Source: Pyrocephalus nanus
Lineage: Eukaryota > Chordata > Aves > Passeriformes > Tyrannidae
Assembly: GCA_038380795.1 (NCBI GenBank)
Contig: CM076261.1
Span: forward strand, 36,605,866 to 36,669,865
Direction: 5' to 3'
Length of the DNA: 64,000 bases
The position numbers and the translations under genes are program-made. The first letter of the stretch is position 1. Each line of letters begins with the position of its first letter. The notes beneath the pieces were generated by a model. The model was not told the DNA's origin, did not search any database, and worked only from the letters and a program-made list of their open reading frames with translations. Below are positions 13,301 to 23,669 of this stretch, piece after piece.

Positions 13301-16007
13301 ACAATAACAAGACCATAGCTTTTATCCTCATGAAAAGGTGATCATCAAACAAGGAAATTTCTGGTTTAATAATCCATCAGTTGACACCGAGAAAAAATAG
13401 AATACTTCATGATGTTCAGCAGGGAGTATTATGGTTCAGCACAAATGTCTTAAAGGCTAGTTACCCGTATGCCTCCATTTCTAGGAAGACATTCACTGTG
13501 CTCACAGTCAAATCCATTATATCAAACACGATAAGTCACCTTCTGGCTGATGTACACTACTTTGTGGTTTCGGAAGCATCACATACTTTGTTAAGCCTTG
13601 CTTTTGTAGTGCAGACTGTGTGGTGTAGTGGTTTTCCTCCATTTTAAGCCATTGAAACAGTTACATGAACATGATTATCTTTAAGCACCTTTAGTGAAAC
13701 ATCATGTGGCACATTTTTCATATTCTGTAGTCTTATAGTCCTATAACTAACTCACCTTTTTTTTTTTTATTCTCTTTAGAATAATGGTAAATCTAATGGG
13801 ACTTATGTAGATTAAATTCTGCTGCCATCTAGTATTGTTTTTATGAAAAAATGTGAGACAGGACTGTGTGATATCACGTTTTTATACTGAAATCCAGTTG
13901 GTAAGAGGCTTTTCCAAACATGAAAGAGTGAAGCATCATTTACATGTTTTGTGGACATGTCTATGGGTATCTTTTTCTTCTGTGCAATAACTGAGTAGAA
14001 TAGTCAAATACTTATGGCTATGGAATACAATAAGGGTGGCCATATTCTTGTTGAAGTTTTTAGCTTTGCATGAAATAATTAAACATTCATTGAATCAGGA
14101 AAAGAATAAGTATTACTTTATTGCCTTGTGATTAGAAAAGAATAATAGGAATTGTACTGTATTCCTTTACTCCAATAATACCTAATATGAAGTTCTTTAA
14201 TATGAAAACCATAAACATTCATTGGAAAAGGAATCGTAACTCAGCTCTCTCCTCCGACTGCAAAGCTAGGGTAATTACATCAGATTGTTTCCAATCCAAT
14301 AAATATATATGTATATATATGTACTTAAAATTTCAACAAATTGGGATTAGAAAGCAAATTTCCCATCTTCAAAATACTTTATAGATTGTTTGTGAGCACA
14401 TAATCATTAGAGATTCAGGTGATTCATGCAAGTAGCTTCCCCACTTCTTCGGCACTGAAATCCTGGACTAATCTATAACTCAGCAGACCTTCTTGCTCAG
14501 GATTTTTCTTTCTGATCCTGCAGTTGTTTCAGTGTATATGCAAAGCAAGGTATCATGAAGTCCATCTAACTACAAGAACTAGTTAATAGCAGTCAGGGTA
14601 AAAATAAGTAACCACTCCAGATTTACACAGTCAATGTAAACAGCAAACTGCACTTCACAGCTGTGAATGAAAATTATACTAAGATCAAAAGCTAGTCAGG
14701 ATACAGTCAGACAACAGAATAAAGGGCATAAACCTGTGTTCTTCCTTTATCTTACTTTTTCTTCCTCTCTTCCACCTTTCCTGCCCTCTCCCCACCTAAA
14801 TGTTGTTAAGAAGTTCTTCTCTGATAGGTTTCCAGTGATGCAGGTTTGAATAAATAGATACAACTGAAGGATTGAGGTCTATGTTTGGGTAGTGGTTAAA
14901 TGTTTATCTTCTAAAGTTCACATAGTGACAGGATACATAATTACAAGGAAAGAAAATGTATTCCTTCATTATATGAGGTATATTTCAGTGAGTTTTTTAA
15001 GCATTCATCTTTTTTAACACTACATAGCTTGCTCTATTTTCTTTAACCAGGCTATGCTTTTGCTTGAAGTTTGACAAGGAGTTAGGTACTTGGCTTTATC
15101 AGGACCTTAAATCTTAAAAGAAATTTAGTATTATTGCCGTTGGCTAAACAGCTGATTGTTACCAAAAGAGCATTAACTGTATTTTTTTATGCTGATGGTG
15201 ATGCACTTTATGCAGATAATTAAAGAAGAGGTTCAATTTTCATTATATGCTTAAGTATCTTCTCAATTCAGATTAAATTTAATTGAGCTATTTGCATGCA
15301 CGTTTGATTGATTTGAAGGTTTGGCATGCAAACAAATTGATATTATTGAAGTTATTTACTGACTTACCCTGTATTTTCTTATTTTATTGACCTATTGAAA
15401 TATTGTCAGCGCTATAAAATGTCTTTTAGCTAAGTGCTAAACTTGAATCCATAGGTTTAATAATGTACTATTCACAGAATGACTGAACAATACAGATCTT
15501 AAGGGGCTTTCATGAATTTATGAATTAGTAGTATATCTTTTTAAATGACAAGTCACTGAATGCTAAAGTAAACAACTAAATATTACCTAAACGGATGTGT
15601 TAAGAGTAAAAAATTTTAAAAATGGCATTTTATGTTAAAATTTAAAAAAGAATAATTTTATACCAAGAGTTAACAACTCTATGCAAATCAATTAGGCAAA
15701 GCTCATTGAGAGTAGATTCTATTTTCGTATTAATAGGGTAAAATAGTGATGGTAAAAAGAAAGGCTTGGGAGAACCTTGGGTAGGAGGATTTACAAATTT
15801 ATCCAAGGTATGCAAATGGTCAGTACTCACCAGTTTCCCTGACCAACATGACAAATATTACAAGGAACTTGGTGATATTTGGAAAGATTATTGGTCATAA
15901 CAAAAAGTGGAAGTTACTGAGTGGTGTCAAGGTGACAAAAGTAAGATGGTTACTCTCTAATTTCAGGACAGTGAAATTAGGATGGTATCCCATTCTTTAG
16001 GCATGTT
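10386..16007. other. Gene-free AT-rich unique sequence
   Basis: No gene, LTR or clear LINE was recognised. Holds small T runs (about 13758-13768), a short TA-rich stretch near 14303-14320, and, around 15240-15440, an unusual AT-rich block with two inverted octamer-type motifs (see findings). The open frame at 13381-13647 has no splice or homology support. Confidence 0.55.
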
Positions 16008-16580
16008 AATTGCACCATGCAGCTTGCTGTCGTCTGCAAACTGGCTAAGAACACACTCGATACCTCTCAGTCTTTGATGAAGGTATTAAACACTACTGGT
16101 CCTAATACTGACCCCTGAGGGAAACCACTTGTCACATTTCTCCATCCACTAGTCTGGATGCAAACATCCAGCTGCTTCCTCATCCACCAAAAAGTCCACT
16201 CATCATGTCTGTATCTCCGGTTTAGAGATAAAGAATTTTTTGGGGACTGTTTCATAGGCCTTACAAAAGTCCATAGAGATAACATCCGTAGTTCTTTTCT
16301 TGTCCACTGATGTAGACACTTCACCACCGAAGGCCACTGGGTTGGTCAGGCAGTACTATTTCAAATCACCTCCCTGTCCTCCACGTACCTTAGCATGGTT
16401 TCTAGGATGATCTGTTCCATGATCTTCCCAGGCACAGAGCTGAGGCTAACAGGTCAATAGTTGCCAGGGTCCTCCTTTCTACCCTTTTAAAAATGTACAG
16501 TGTTTCCAGTCACCTGCGACTTCACCTGACTACCATGACTTTTCAGTTATCATGGAGAGTGGCTTGATTACACAGAACCT
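16008..16580 (-). mobile_element. CR1 LINE, internal (ORF2) fragment
   Basis: Read on the minus strand this is the reverse-transcriptase part of a CR1 ORF2. On the plus strand, 'gtcgtctgcaaactggc', 'ctgacccctgaggg' and the run through 'gggtcctcctttctaccc' match the layout of avian CR1 in reverse. It is truncated at both ends: it stops before the CR1 3' tail on the low-coordinate side and lacks ORF1 on the other. Multiple indels show it is old and inactive. Confidence 0.9.
16029..16327 (-). pseudogene. Decayed CR1 reverse transcriptase fragment
   Basis: A minus-strand frame from 16327 to 16067 carries 'GFPQGSVLGPVVFNTFIKD', the conserved reverse-transcriptase block that precedes the catalytic box in CR1-type LINEs. 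A stop follows, but a one-base shift reopens the reading frame. In that shifted frame the catalytic FADD box is still readable at 16029-16040. The fragment is therefore a frameshifted ORF2 remnant. In an intact CR1 this enzyme would copy element RNA into DNA by target-primed reverse transcription; this piece lacks the endonuclease domain and most of the polymerase. No host function is suggested. Confidence 0.85.
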
Positions 16581-18188
16581 GAGATTAGGAACCCATTTCA
16601 GACACTAATGAAGTAAATGAAAAGCATCTTATTGACCACAGCAGACTTTGAATCAGTTCTTAATGTAATTGTGATGTACTACCTAGGAAGCATAAGACTT
16701 TAAACTTAAAATAAAAAAGAGTATAGAACATTAAACATCAGGGTGACTTATGCCTGCCAAAAAAAGCCAAGGTGCATTGGGAAAAGTACCTTATTGTGAC
16801 ATATTTGCTGACTCGTGCTTAAACAGTCTGTGAGAGCCTCTGTAAGTCAATAAAGGAAGGAAACTAACTGAGCTCCCGGAACAAAGTATGTAATGAGAAT
16901 GAGACTTTAACCACCAGACAGTCAAGGTCTGATCCAATTCTCATCAAAATCAATACGAAATGTAACTGTTATCTTACAATTTCCTTTGTTGAATGATGAG
17001 GTCTGCAAAGCTACAACAATGAAGTTTTGCTAATGAAGATGAGACTGTTGGTTAATGTCTCTAAAGGTGGGCACCACAGTCCTGCAGCAATGGCTGAGAC
17101 ACCTACACAGTTTTCGGAATCTCTAGAGGGCTTACAAAGATGGAAAATTAATAGGTTAAATAGAACATTTATACTTCAGAGGAACAAATTTGATAAAACG
17201 CAAACTCTAAATGCTAATTATTTGCCAGTTTTTGTGCTTATTAATCACAGTTTGCCATAAGTACATTCTGTGGATCAACAGAGAAAATAGTTCTAGACAA
17301 GGACAGTTTTTTCCACTCACATTTGTTTTGGGATCATGGATTACTGTTATTAGATGAATGTCAGCTGAAGGACAAAGATGATACTACAAAATGTCCTGGT
17401 AAAAAGTAACAACTTTTAAAAACTCTGAGATCCTGCAGTGAGAAGAGAGCTTGTCTGCAACATAAAGCAGTGTTTTGTGGTAACTAGATGTTCATTTATT
17501 GAAAATGAGAGAAAATGTGAACCTTCATGTCTGTCTCACTCATAGACATCTCTGAATGTGGCTCAACTGATTCTTCTTCATGAAATCTTTACAAATCTAA
17601 GTTTACAAAGTCTGATTATAAAGGTGAGAAACTATTTTCTTTATATTAAAAAGTTTCTGAATACTTTTATGTTCTACTAACTTGAAAACAGTGCTCTGAC
17701 CTACCCAAAATATGACAGAGAATACGGTAAAACTAAAACATTTGTTCATCTGAACTAAGAATGTAGTATTTAGAGATATTCCAGATGAGACTCACTTTTG
17801 GTTTACTTTCATTTAAGCTGAGAAGCTAAGTATAGAGCTAAAGCAAAGAATTTCTTTCTGTCCTCAGTGGAATTCAGCATTTATTTTATTTTGAAGATAC
17901 ATTATTTTCCAGGAACTGATTTTTAGGACAATATTCAGGTACTTCACCAAATCAATTATAGACTAAAAATGGGAAAATCATTTTGGTTACCTTTTTTTAC
18001 AAGGTTTTTTTTTTTGTTTGGTTGTTTGTGTTTTTTTTCTTAGATAGAGCTCTTTGATGCACAGAATATAATGCAATCATTTCTGGAAGCCACGTTTTTG
18101 ACAAGAATTGAAATATTGAGTGTAGTTCTCATTTTAGAAAATCTAGTTCTGTGTGAAAAGCAAGCTGATTTTATTTCCATTGTATGAC

Positions 18189-18202
18189 AAAAAAAAAAAA
18201 AA
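18189..18202. repeat. A14 homopolymer
   Basis: Uninterrupted adenines; no retroposon body or target duplication seen upstream. Confidence 0.9.
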
Positions 18203-18903
18203 TTCTATGTTCTTACTCATTAGGTAACCATATCTTCTTGTCTTTGTTTCTCTTTATTGGGGTTTCTCTGCCTAATTGCCTATCAAATTAGATAAATAAT
18301 CAGAGTAATATAAAATATTTATTTAGTCTGAGTTAATCAATTAGAGTTATTTTGTACACTTACATTTAGATCTGATTCCCTAGATTGTTTCAACCTGATA
18401 TGGATGCCTTATCTTTTCAGGCTTGTATCAGTGATGACAGGCTCCCTGAGTGAAAAGCCGAATCTTGAATCCAGCATGATTCTTGCACTACTTGAATGGC
18501 CTGACAATTTTTCCACACCAATGAAACTTATCTGAAGCTGAGTAGGAGGAAGAAATATATTTTAAAAAAACAGAAAACCCTTGTTCCAGAACAAAAAGAA
18601 GCATACAAATGGGTAAATACTAGAGCACATTTTGGTATTTCTGAAGATCTTTTTACTGTATCAGAAAACTCATAGAGGATTGTGTTTCCACCCCAGCACT
18701 AGTGATCTACCAATAAGTTGTCAGCTTTGTTATGCAGGACCCACTGTTAAGTGGATCATATATGCTATAGTTTTGACTTTGTATCACATTGAAGTAAAGA
18801 GATTGTGAAAAAATGTGGGTGACATTTGGCAGATGCTGTCTGCATTTTCATGAATTTTAATGGCAATGTTGTAAAACAAAATCACAAGGACTCATTATGC
18901 TTT

Positions 18904-18950
18904 CACACATACACACACACACAAAAAAAAAAAAAAAAGAAAAAAAGGAA
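18904..18950. repeat. (CA)n followed by A-tract
   Basis: CA dinucleotides to about 18922, then a 16-17 base adenine run and a second 7-base run after a single G. The lysine-rich open frame across it is an artefact of the A-tract. Confidence 0.93.
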
Positions 18951-19066
18951 AACCAGAAAAACACAGTTCCCCCCAAAGACAACTTTTTGGACAAAAGTGA
19001 ATTACAGGCATCTTACAAAATATTAAGGTTACTCTGACTCCTTTTAATGACATTTTAAATGTTTGG

Positions 19067-19081
19067 TTTTTTTTTTTTTTT
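19067..19081. repeat. T15 homopolymer
   Basis: Uninterrupted thymines. Confidence 0.9.
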
Positions 19082-19436
19082 AAAGTATTCTGAGTTTGAC
19101 TTTTTATTTTGTCTTTGAAGTATTTGAGGTCAACTACTCATCTGTCTTTTGATTTATTTTTATAACTTGATGGGATCATATCTGCAACACTGTCACACTT
19201 TTGAATTGCTTATGTAAGCATGTGAAAGCCCTCAGGGTGCTAGATGACAGTTTCTGAATATTTTTTTTTGTCTTATATTGTCCTGTTCCTTGCTTCAGTG
19301 GTCCTCATCTTTATAGAAGGGGACTGAGAAAATACATCTGCCTGCACTGAGCCACCAGTTATGACAGTGTGTGGTTTGTGTGCCTGTGCACCTGCATTTA
19401 CACACCTGCTTGGTAAAAGTGCACACATCTAGTGAG

Positions 19437-20527
19437 TGAGGTAGCTTGACCCTGGCTGCCCACCAAAGTCACTCTATCACTTTCCTCCACAGATGGACAG
19501 CAGACAGAAAATATAACAAAAGGCTCATGCACTGAGATAAAGGGCAGGAAGAGATCACTCATGAATTACTGTCATGAGCAAAATGTACTCAGCTCAGGAA
19601 AACTAGTTGAATTTATTAACAATCAAAATCAGACCAGGACAATGAGAAATAAAACAAATCTCAAACAAGTCTTTAAAATACCCTCACTCCACTTCTCCTG
19701 CTTTCCTGGGCTGAATTTTGTTCCCAATTCTCTACCTCTTCCTGCCGTGTGAGGTAATAGGGATTATGGTCAGTTCATCACAGATTGCTTCTGATGCAGC
19801 TTCCTCGTCAAGGAGAGGAGTCCTTCCCCTGCTCCAGCATGGGGTCCCTCCCACAGGAGACAGTCCTACCCAAAATTCCCCAACATGAGTCCTTCCCACA
19901 GGCTAGAGTTCTTTAGGAACTGCTTCAATGAAGTCTCTTCCACGGGATGCAGTTCTTCGTGCACAGGCTGCTCCAGCGTGGGTCCCCCACAGGGTGACAA
20001 GTTCTAGCAGGAAACCTGCTCTAGTGTGGGCTCTTCTCTCAAAGGTTGTGCAGGTTCTGCTCCAGCACAGGCTTCACATACATATTTTAGGCATTCACCT
20101 GCTCTGGAGTAGGTTTCCTTCATGGGCTGCATGTGGATGTCTGCTCCCCTATGGACCTCCATGGGCTCCAGGGGGACAACCTTCTTCACCATGGGCTAAA
20201 GGGGAACCTCAGCTCCAGAGCTTGGAGCGCCTGCTCCCTCTCATTCTCCACTGGCCTTGGCATATGCAGAGTAGTTCCTCACATATTCTCATTCTGCTCT
20301 TCTCTGGCCATAATTACTTCTGTGCAATAGCTTTTTTCCCATCTTAAATCTGTTTTCCCAGAGGCTTTACTACTATCATTGTTTGGCTCAACCTTGGCCA
20401 GAGATGGGACCATCCTGAAGCAGGCTGGCATTGGCTCTGTCAGACGTGAAAACTTCTGGCAGTTTCTCAAAGAAGCCACCGCTGTAGCCCCTCTGCTACC
20501 AAATCCTGGTCACGCAAACCCAATACA
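19437..20527 (-). mobile_element. Solo LTR of an avian ERVL-type retrovirus
   Basis: About 1.1 kb that I recognise as a long LTR family common in neoavian genomes; the exact library name is uncertain. In functional (minus) orientation it starts at the complement of '...caaacccaataca' (20527) and ends near 19437. Landmarks in that order are a TATA-like box (complement of 'cttaaatct' near 20344), a G/C-rich region of imperfect tandem repeats, and an AATAAA-type signal (complement of 'gaatttattaac' near 19611). No internal gag/pol/env flanks it, so it is a solo LTR left by recombination between two LTRs. CpG decay and small indels suggest it is old. The open frames at 19928-20347 and 20004-20579 lie wholly inside it and are not genes. 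Confidence 0.88.
19835..20165. repeat. Imperfect tandem repeats inside the LTR
   Basis: A degenerate unit of roughly 40 bp centred on 'gctccagcgtgggtcc' recurs near 19832, 19885, 19970, 20018, 20060 and 20098, with variants such as 'ctctagtgtgggctc' and 'ctctggagtaggttt'. The copies have diverged individually, so the repeat belonged to the ancestral LTR rather than arising here. Confidence 0.75.
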
Positions 20528-22763
20528 ATGGAAATTCTTACTTTTAATATACAAAATCTTTCCTTCAGAGAAACAGTGAGTCCCTTAACTAGGACATGGG
20601 CATATTTTTATTGTCTTAAGGTACATGTACTAAAATAAGCATTTTCTAGTACACACTGTGCATCATGTGGCACTTGCAGAATGAAAGCTGGACAAAAGGA
20701 GGAGTGTAGAGTAGGCAAAAAAAGGGATGAGATATGAGACTTCTTACTGCCTTTGGCTCGTCACATCTGGGCTACAGTGCCCCGGTTCTCCCTGAGGTAT
20801 AGAAACTTGTCACAGATATTAAATACAATAACATGGCTAGAGATTTGTAATTGCAGTTGTAGCCTTCAGTGGAAGCTGGGAACAACAATGATGTTCTTCC
20901 AGGCTTGCTTTTCTCTGACTTATTGAGATTAGTATTGTTAACTAGCAGAAGCACAATTTCAAAGTAGATGAGGGGGATATCTAGTGGTCTAGAAATATGG
21001 CCTAGTAGTTATAGCATAGTTTAGAACATGTAGAGGAGAGTTTCTGTTGTCTTCATTTTCTAAAAGGGCAGGAGATGGAAGTGAGAAGAGAGAGGTAAAA
21101 TATACTTGAAAGGAATTACATATTTCATAAATGCTAGCAACCGGGGACATGGCATTTGTCTTTCTGGTGCTCTCAAGATTGACAAGATGCTCTAACTATT
21201 TTAATAATACTTAAGAAACTTAAAAATATTTCTTTCTGATTGTAAACTTTGTCAAGAATTACAGGCCCTAGTCATTAATCCCCTCCAAAACAACTCTTGC
21301 TAGCAGATTTTTTTCACCTAGATAAAGATGGCAATATCTAGCTTGAAATCCAGACAAACATTTTTTTTAACTATATTCCTGAGTGTGAAGAGTTTCATTA
21401 ATGTCTTGAAATCCCATTACACAGACGGAAAGCTAAACTTTTAGAAGAAACAAATCAACAGTATAGCTGTTCACAAATTAGTTTTGTAGCATTATGCCTG
21501 ATAAAGCATATTGCTCAGCACTATATTTTGAAAAGTATTACACATTTGTCTTTAAGCTTTTTAAAAACATCAGCTTTCTTTCCTCTTCTCTTTCTGTCCT
21601 TTGCTGTACTTTTCTAAATATCTTTGCAATTTTCTTTGCTGTCTCATTGCACACCAATGCAACATCAATTTGATGTTATTATCAAAGTCTTGGAAATAAA
21701 AGCTGCAGCAAGCTGTTCACTGGAGATTTGATCTCTGACAAATAGGCTTGTACCAGTGCATCTAAAAAACCCTGGGTCCATACCTCTGTTTTCCTGCCAA
21801 TAGGATCTTGGCAGGGATGCAATTAAAAGAGAAAATCAATCTGTTCTTTGCTGTCTTATTTCTGAAGAATGGCAGAGCTGCCAGGGTGTGAAGATGTGAG
21901 ATTGTAAATAAAGAGATGTCCTCATGAATTCCACTTTACCCACTGGTCTCTAAATGAGTCTGATTTATCAAAGTATTAGAATGAAATGGAGGAAAGGCTG
22001 AGATAAAGGGCAGCGGATTTTTTTAGCTGACTTCTGATAATTTAAAGGATGTTGTGTATTGCTTCAAAATTAAACTATGAAAAACCCACAAAAAAACAAA
22101 CTTGCACACACCAGGTTTCATTTATTTTCTGATTTTCAGAAGGGCTGAACATCTATCACTCGGTAGAAATCCTTAGGAGTTGCAGAATATATGACAATCA
22201 GACCTTTTAAGTATTTTTTTTTCTCTGCTAAATGTGAGATTTGGAAAAAAGTGTCGAAAAATGTTGGTCTGAAATTGATTTTGAGGTTCATGAATTAAAC
22301 CAATTGTGAAATTCACAAACCTATGAAGTGCTTTTATTCCCAGAGCAGTAAACATTCTCATATCCACATCATATAATTTTTATCTTTTCAGTACTCATAC
22401 TGATGTCACTGATACTCCTTGCCTTTGGAAACTCATACAATTTCAAGTTCGAGGTTTTGCGGAACCATGACTTCTGATTGCATAAGAGTTAATTCTACAT
22501 TCATCTACTAGTTTCAGTGTGGAAAGTCAAAATCATCAACAACCTTTATGAAATATACAGCTGAATTTCCTAACGGGCATTGGGATTTAAAAATTACCAT
22601 TTTTCAGTTTCCTAAAAAATCCAAAGCCTCACAAGACTATTTTTAACATTACCAGCTAAAGATCCATAAACCCACTCATGGGTTTGCTGTTTCTTCAACT
22701 CACTGAATATCTCTGGGTTCAGAATCAAGACTTTGCAGGTTGGGACCAGGTGAGAGACTGAAA
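20528..22763. other. Gene-free AT-rich unique sequence
   Basis: No recognisable gene or repeat body. Short open frames only. Confidence 0.55.
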
Positions 22764-23150
22764 TGTTAAAGGTTAATGACTCAAACAATCAGCCATTTGC
22801 AAAAGGGTGCTTTGGACAGGTTTGCATACCCTGCTCCCAGTAGAAAGGGAGATGGAGAGTTTTTTTGGACATGGTGGCAAAACCTCTTGACCACATAAGA
22901 TAGAGGGAGTGCACACCCACTACCAAAGGATGACCATGACAAACCAACCTTAGTTTAACGAAGACCCAGAGTTTGATCCAGATAAGGGAAACAACCAATA
23001 TGAAACAGATCCTTCAGGAGTGGGATAATGCTTTTTATCCTACCAATGTCCTGTCTCCTGTTAAGGCCCATTGTTCTCCCCATCCTCAGAAGGTGTCCAG
23101 ACATTTACATTCACACATAGGCCTGAAGGTATTCATCCCTTCTGATAAGG

Positions 23151-23157
23151 TATAAAT
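23151..23157 (+). promoter_or_regulatory. TATA box of the putative LTR
   Basis: TATAAAT in moderately GC-balanced sequence, about 390 bp into the putative LTR, the position expected for the end of U3. Confidence 0.4.
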
Positions 23158-23537
23158 GGCTCAACTACACAGGCTTGGGAAACAGTGATCATGTCTTAGA
23201 GTCAGAAGCCATCAAAGACCTATGAAGTGCCCCCAGACACATTTCTGGGGCCTTCTACCAGAAGACATCAAAATTGTAACAATCAAGTCTTGTCACTGGA
23301 TCCAAGGGTGGTGATAAACTTCCTCTCCACTATCTACTCTTTTTCTCTCTTTCTCTATCTTTTTTTTTCTTTATATAGCTTCTTTCCTTATATAGTCTCT
23401 TAAGTGATATTTTTATACTTTTATATTGTTATATTTCTATAGATAATAACTAAATAGCTAGTAGATAATTATATAATAACTAAACAGGTAATAACTAGAG
23501 TAGCTAAATTACTTATTATCTATAGACAATAACTAAA

Positions 23538-23578
<41 letters not shown>
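23538..23578. repeat. (TG)n(TA)n compound microsatellite
   Basis: Five TG units then about fourteen TA units, ending in 'tatacaca'. Likely length-polymorphic. Confidence 0.95.
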
Positions 23579-23580
<2 letters not shown>

Positions 23581-23669
23581 TAGTTGTCCAGTGTTATTTC
23601 AGTCTAATCCACTGCAAGGGATCTATTACAAGAAACTCAGTTACTCCACCTCCGGGCTGGGTCGTAACA

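Larger units (their letters stand above)
16581..19436. other. Gene-free AT-rich unique sequence
   Basis: No recognisable gene. Contains several poly(A)/poly(T) tracts and a CA-plus-A microsatellite, listed separately. The open frame at 17027-17260 lacks splice or homology support. Confidence 0.55.
22764..23669 (+). mobile_element. Probable retroviral LTR (ERV1-like?)
   Basis: The stretch begins with 'tgttaaaggttaatgac' and ends with 'gggctgggtcgtaaca', giving TG...CA termini. It has LTR-like architecture: a promoter-type region with a TATAAAT box at 23151, then a T/C-rich and AT-rich downstream part. I believe this resembles avian class I LTRs, but the identification is from memory of style rather than a clear match. 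I could not find a convincing target duplication, so both ends are approximate. A TG/TA microsatellite has expanded inside the 3' part. The open frames at 22789-22998 and 22973-23155 lie inside it. Confidence 0.5.

Noticed and set aside
19928..20579. Overlapping open frames on both strands
   Set aside because: They lie inside the long ERVL-type LTR and its tandem repeats; the frames are by-products of GC-rich repeat sequence.
22789..23155. Open frames on opposite strands
   Set aside because: Both lie inside the putative LTR upstream of or across its TATA box.
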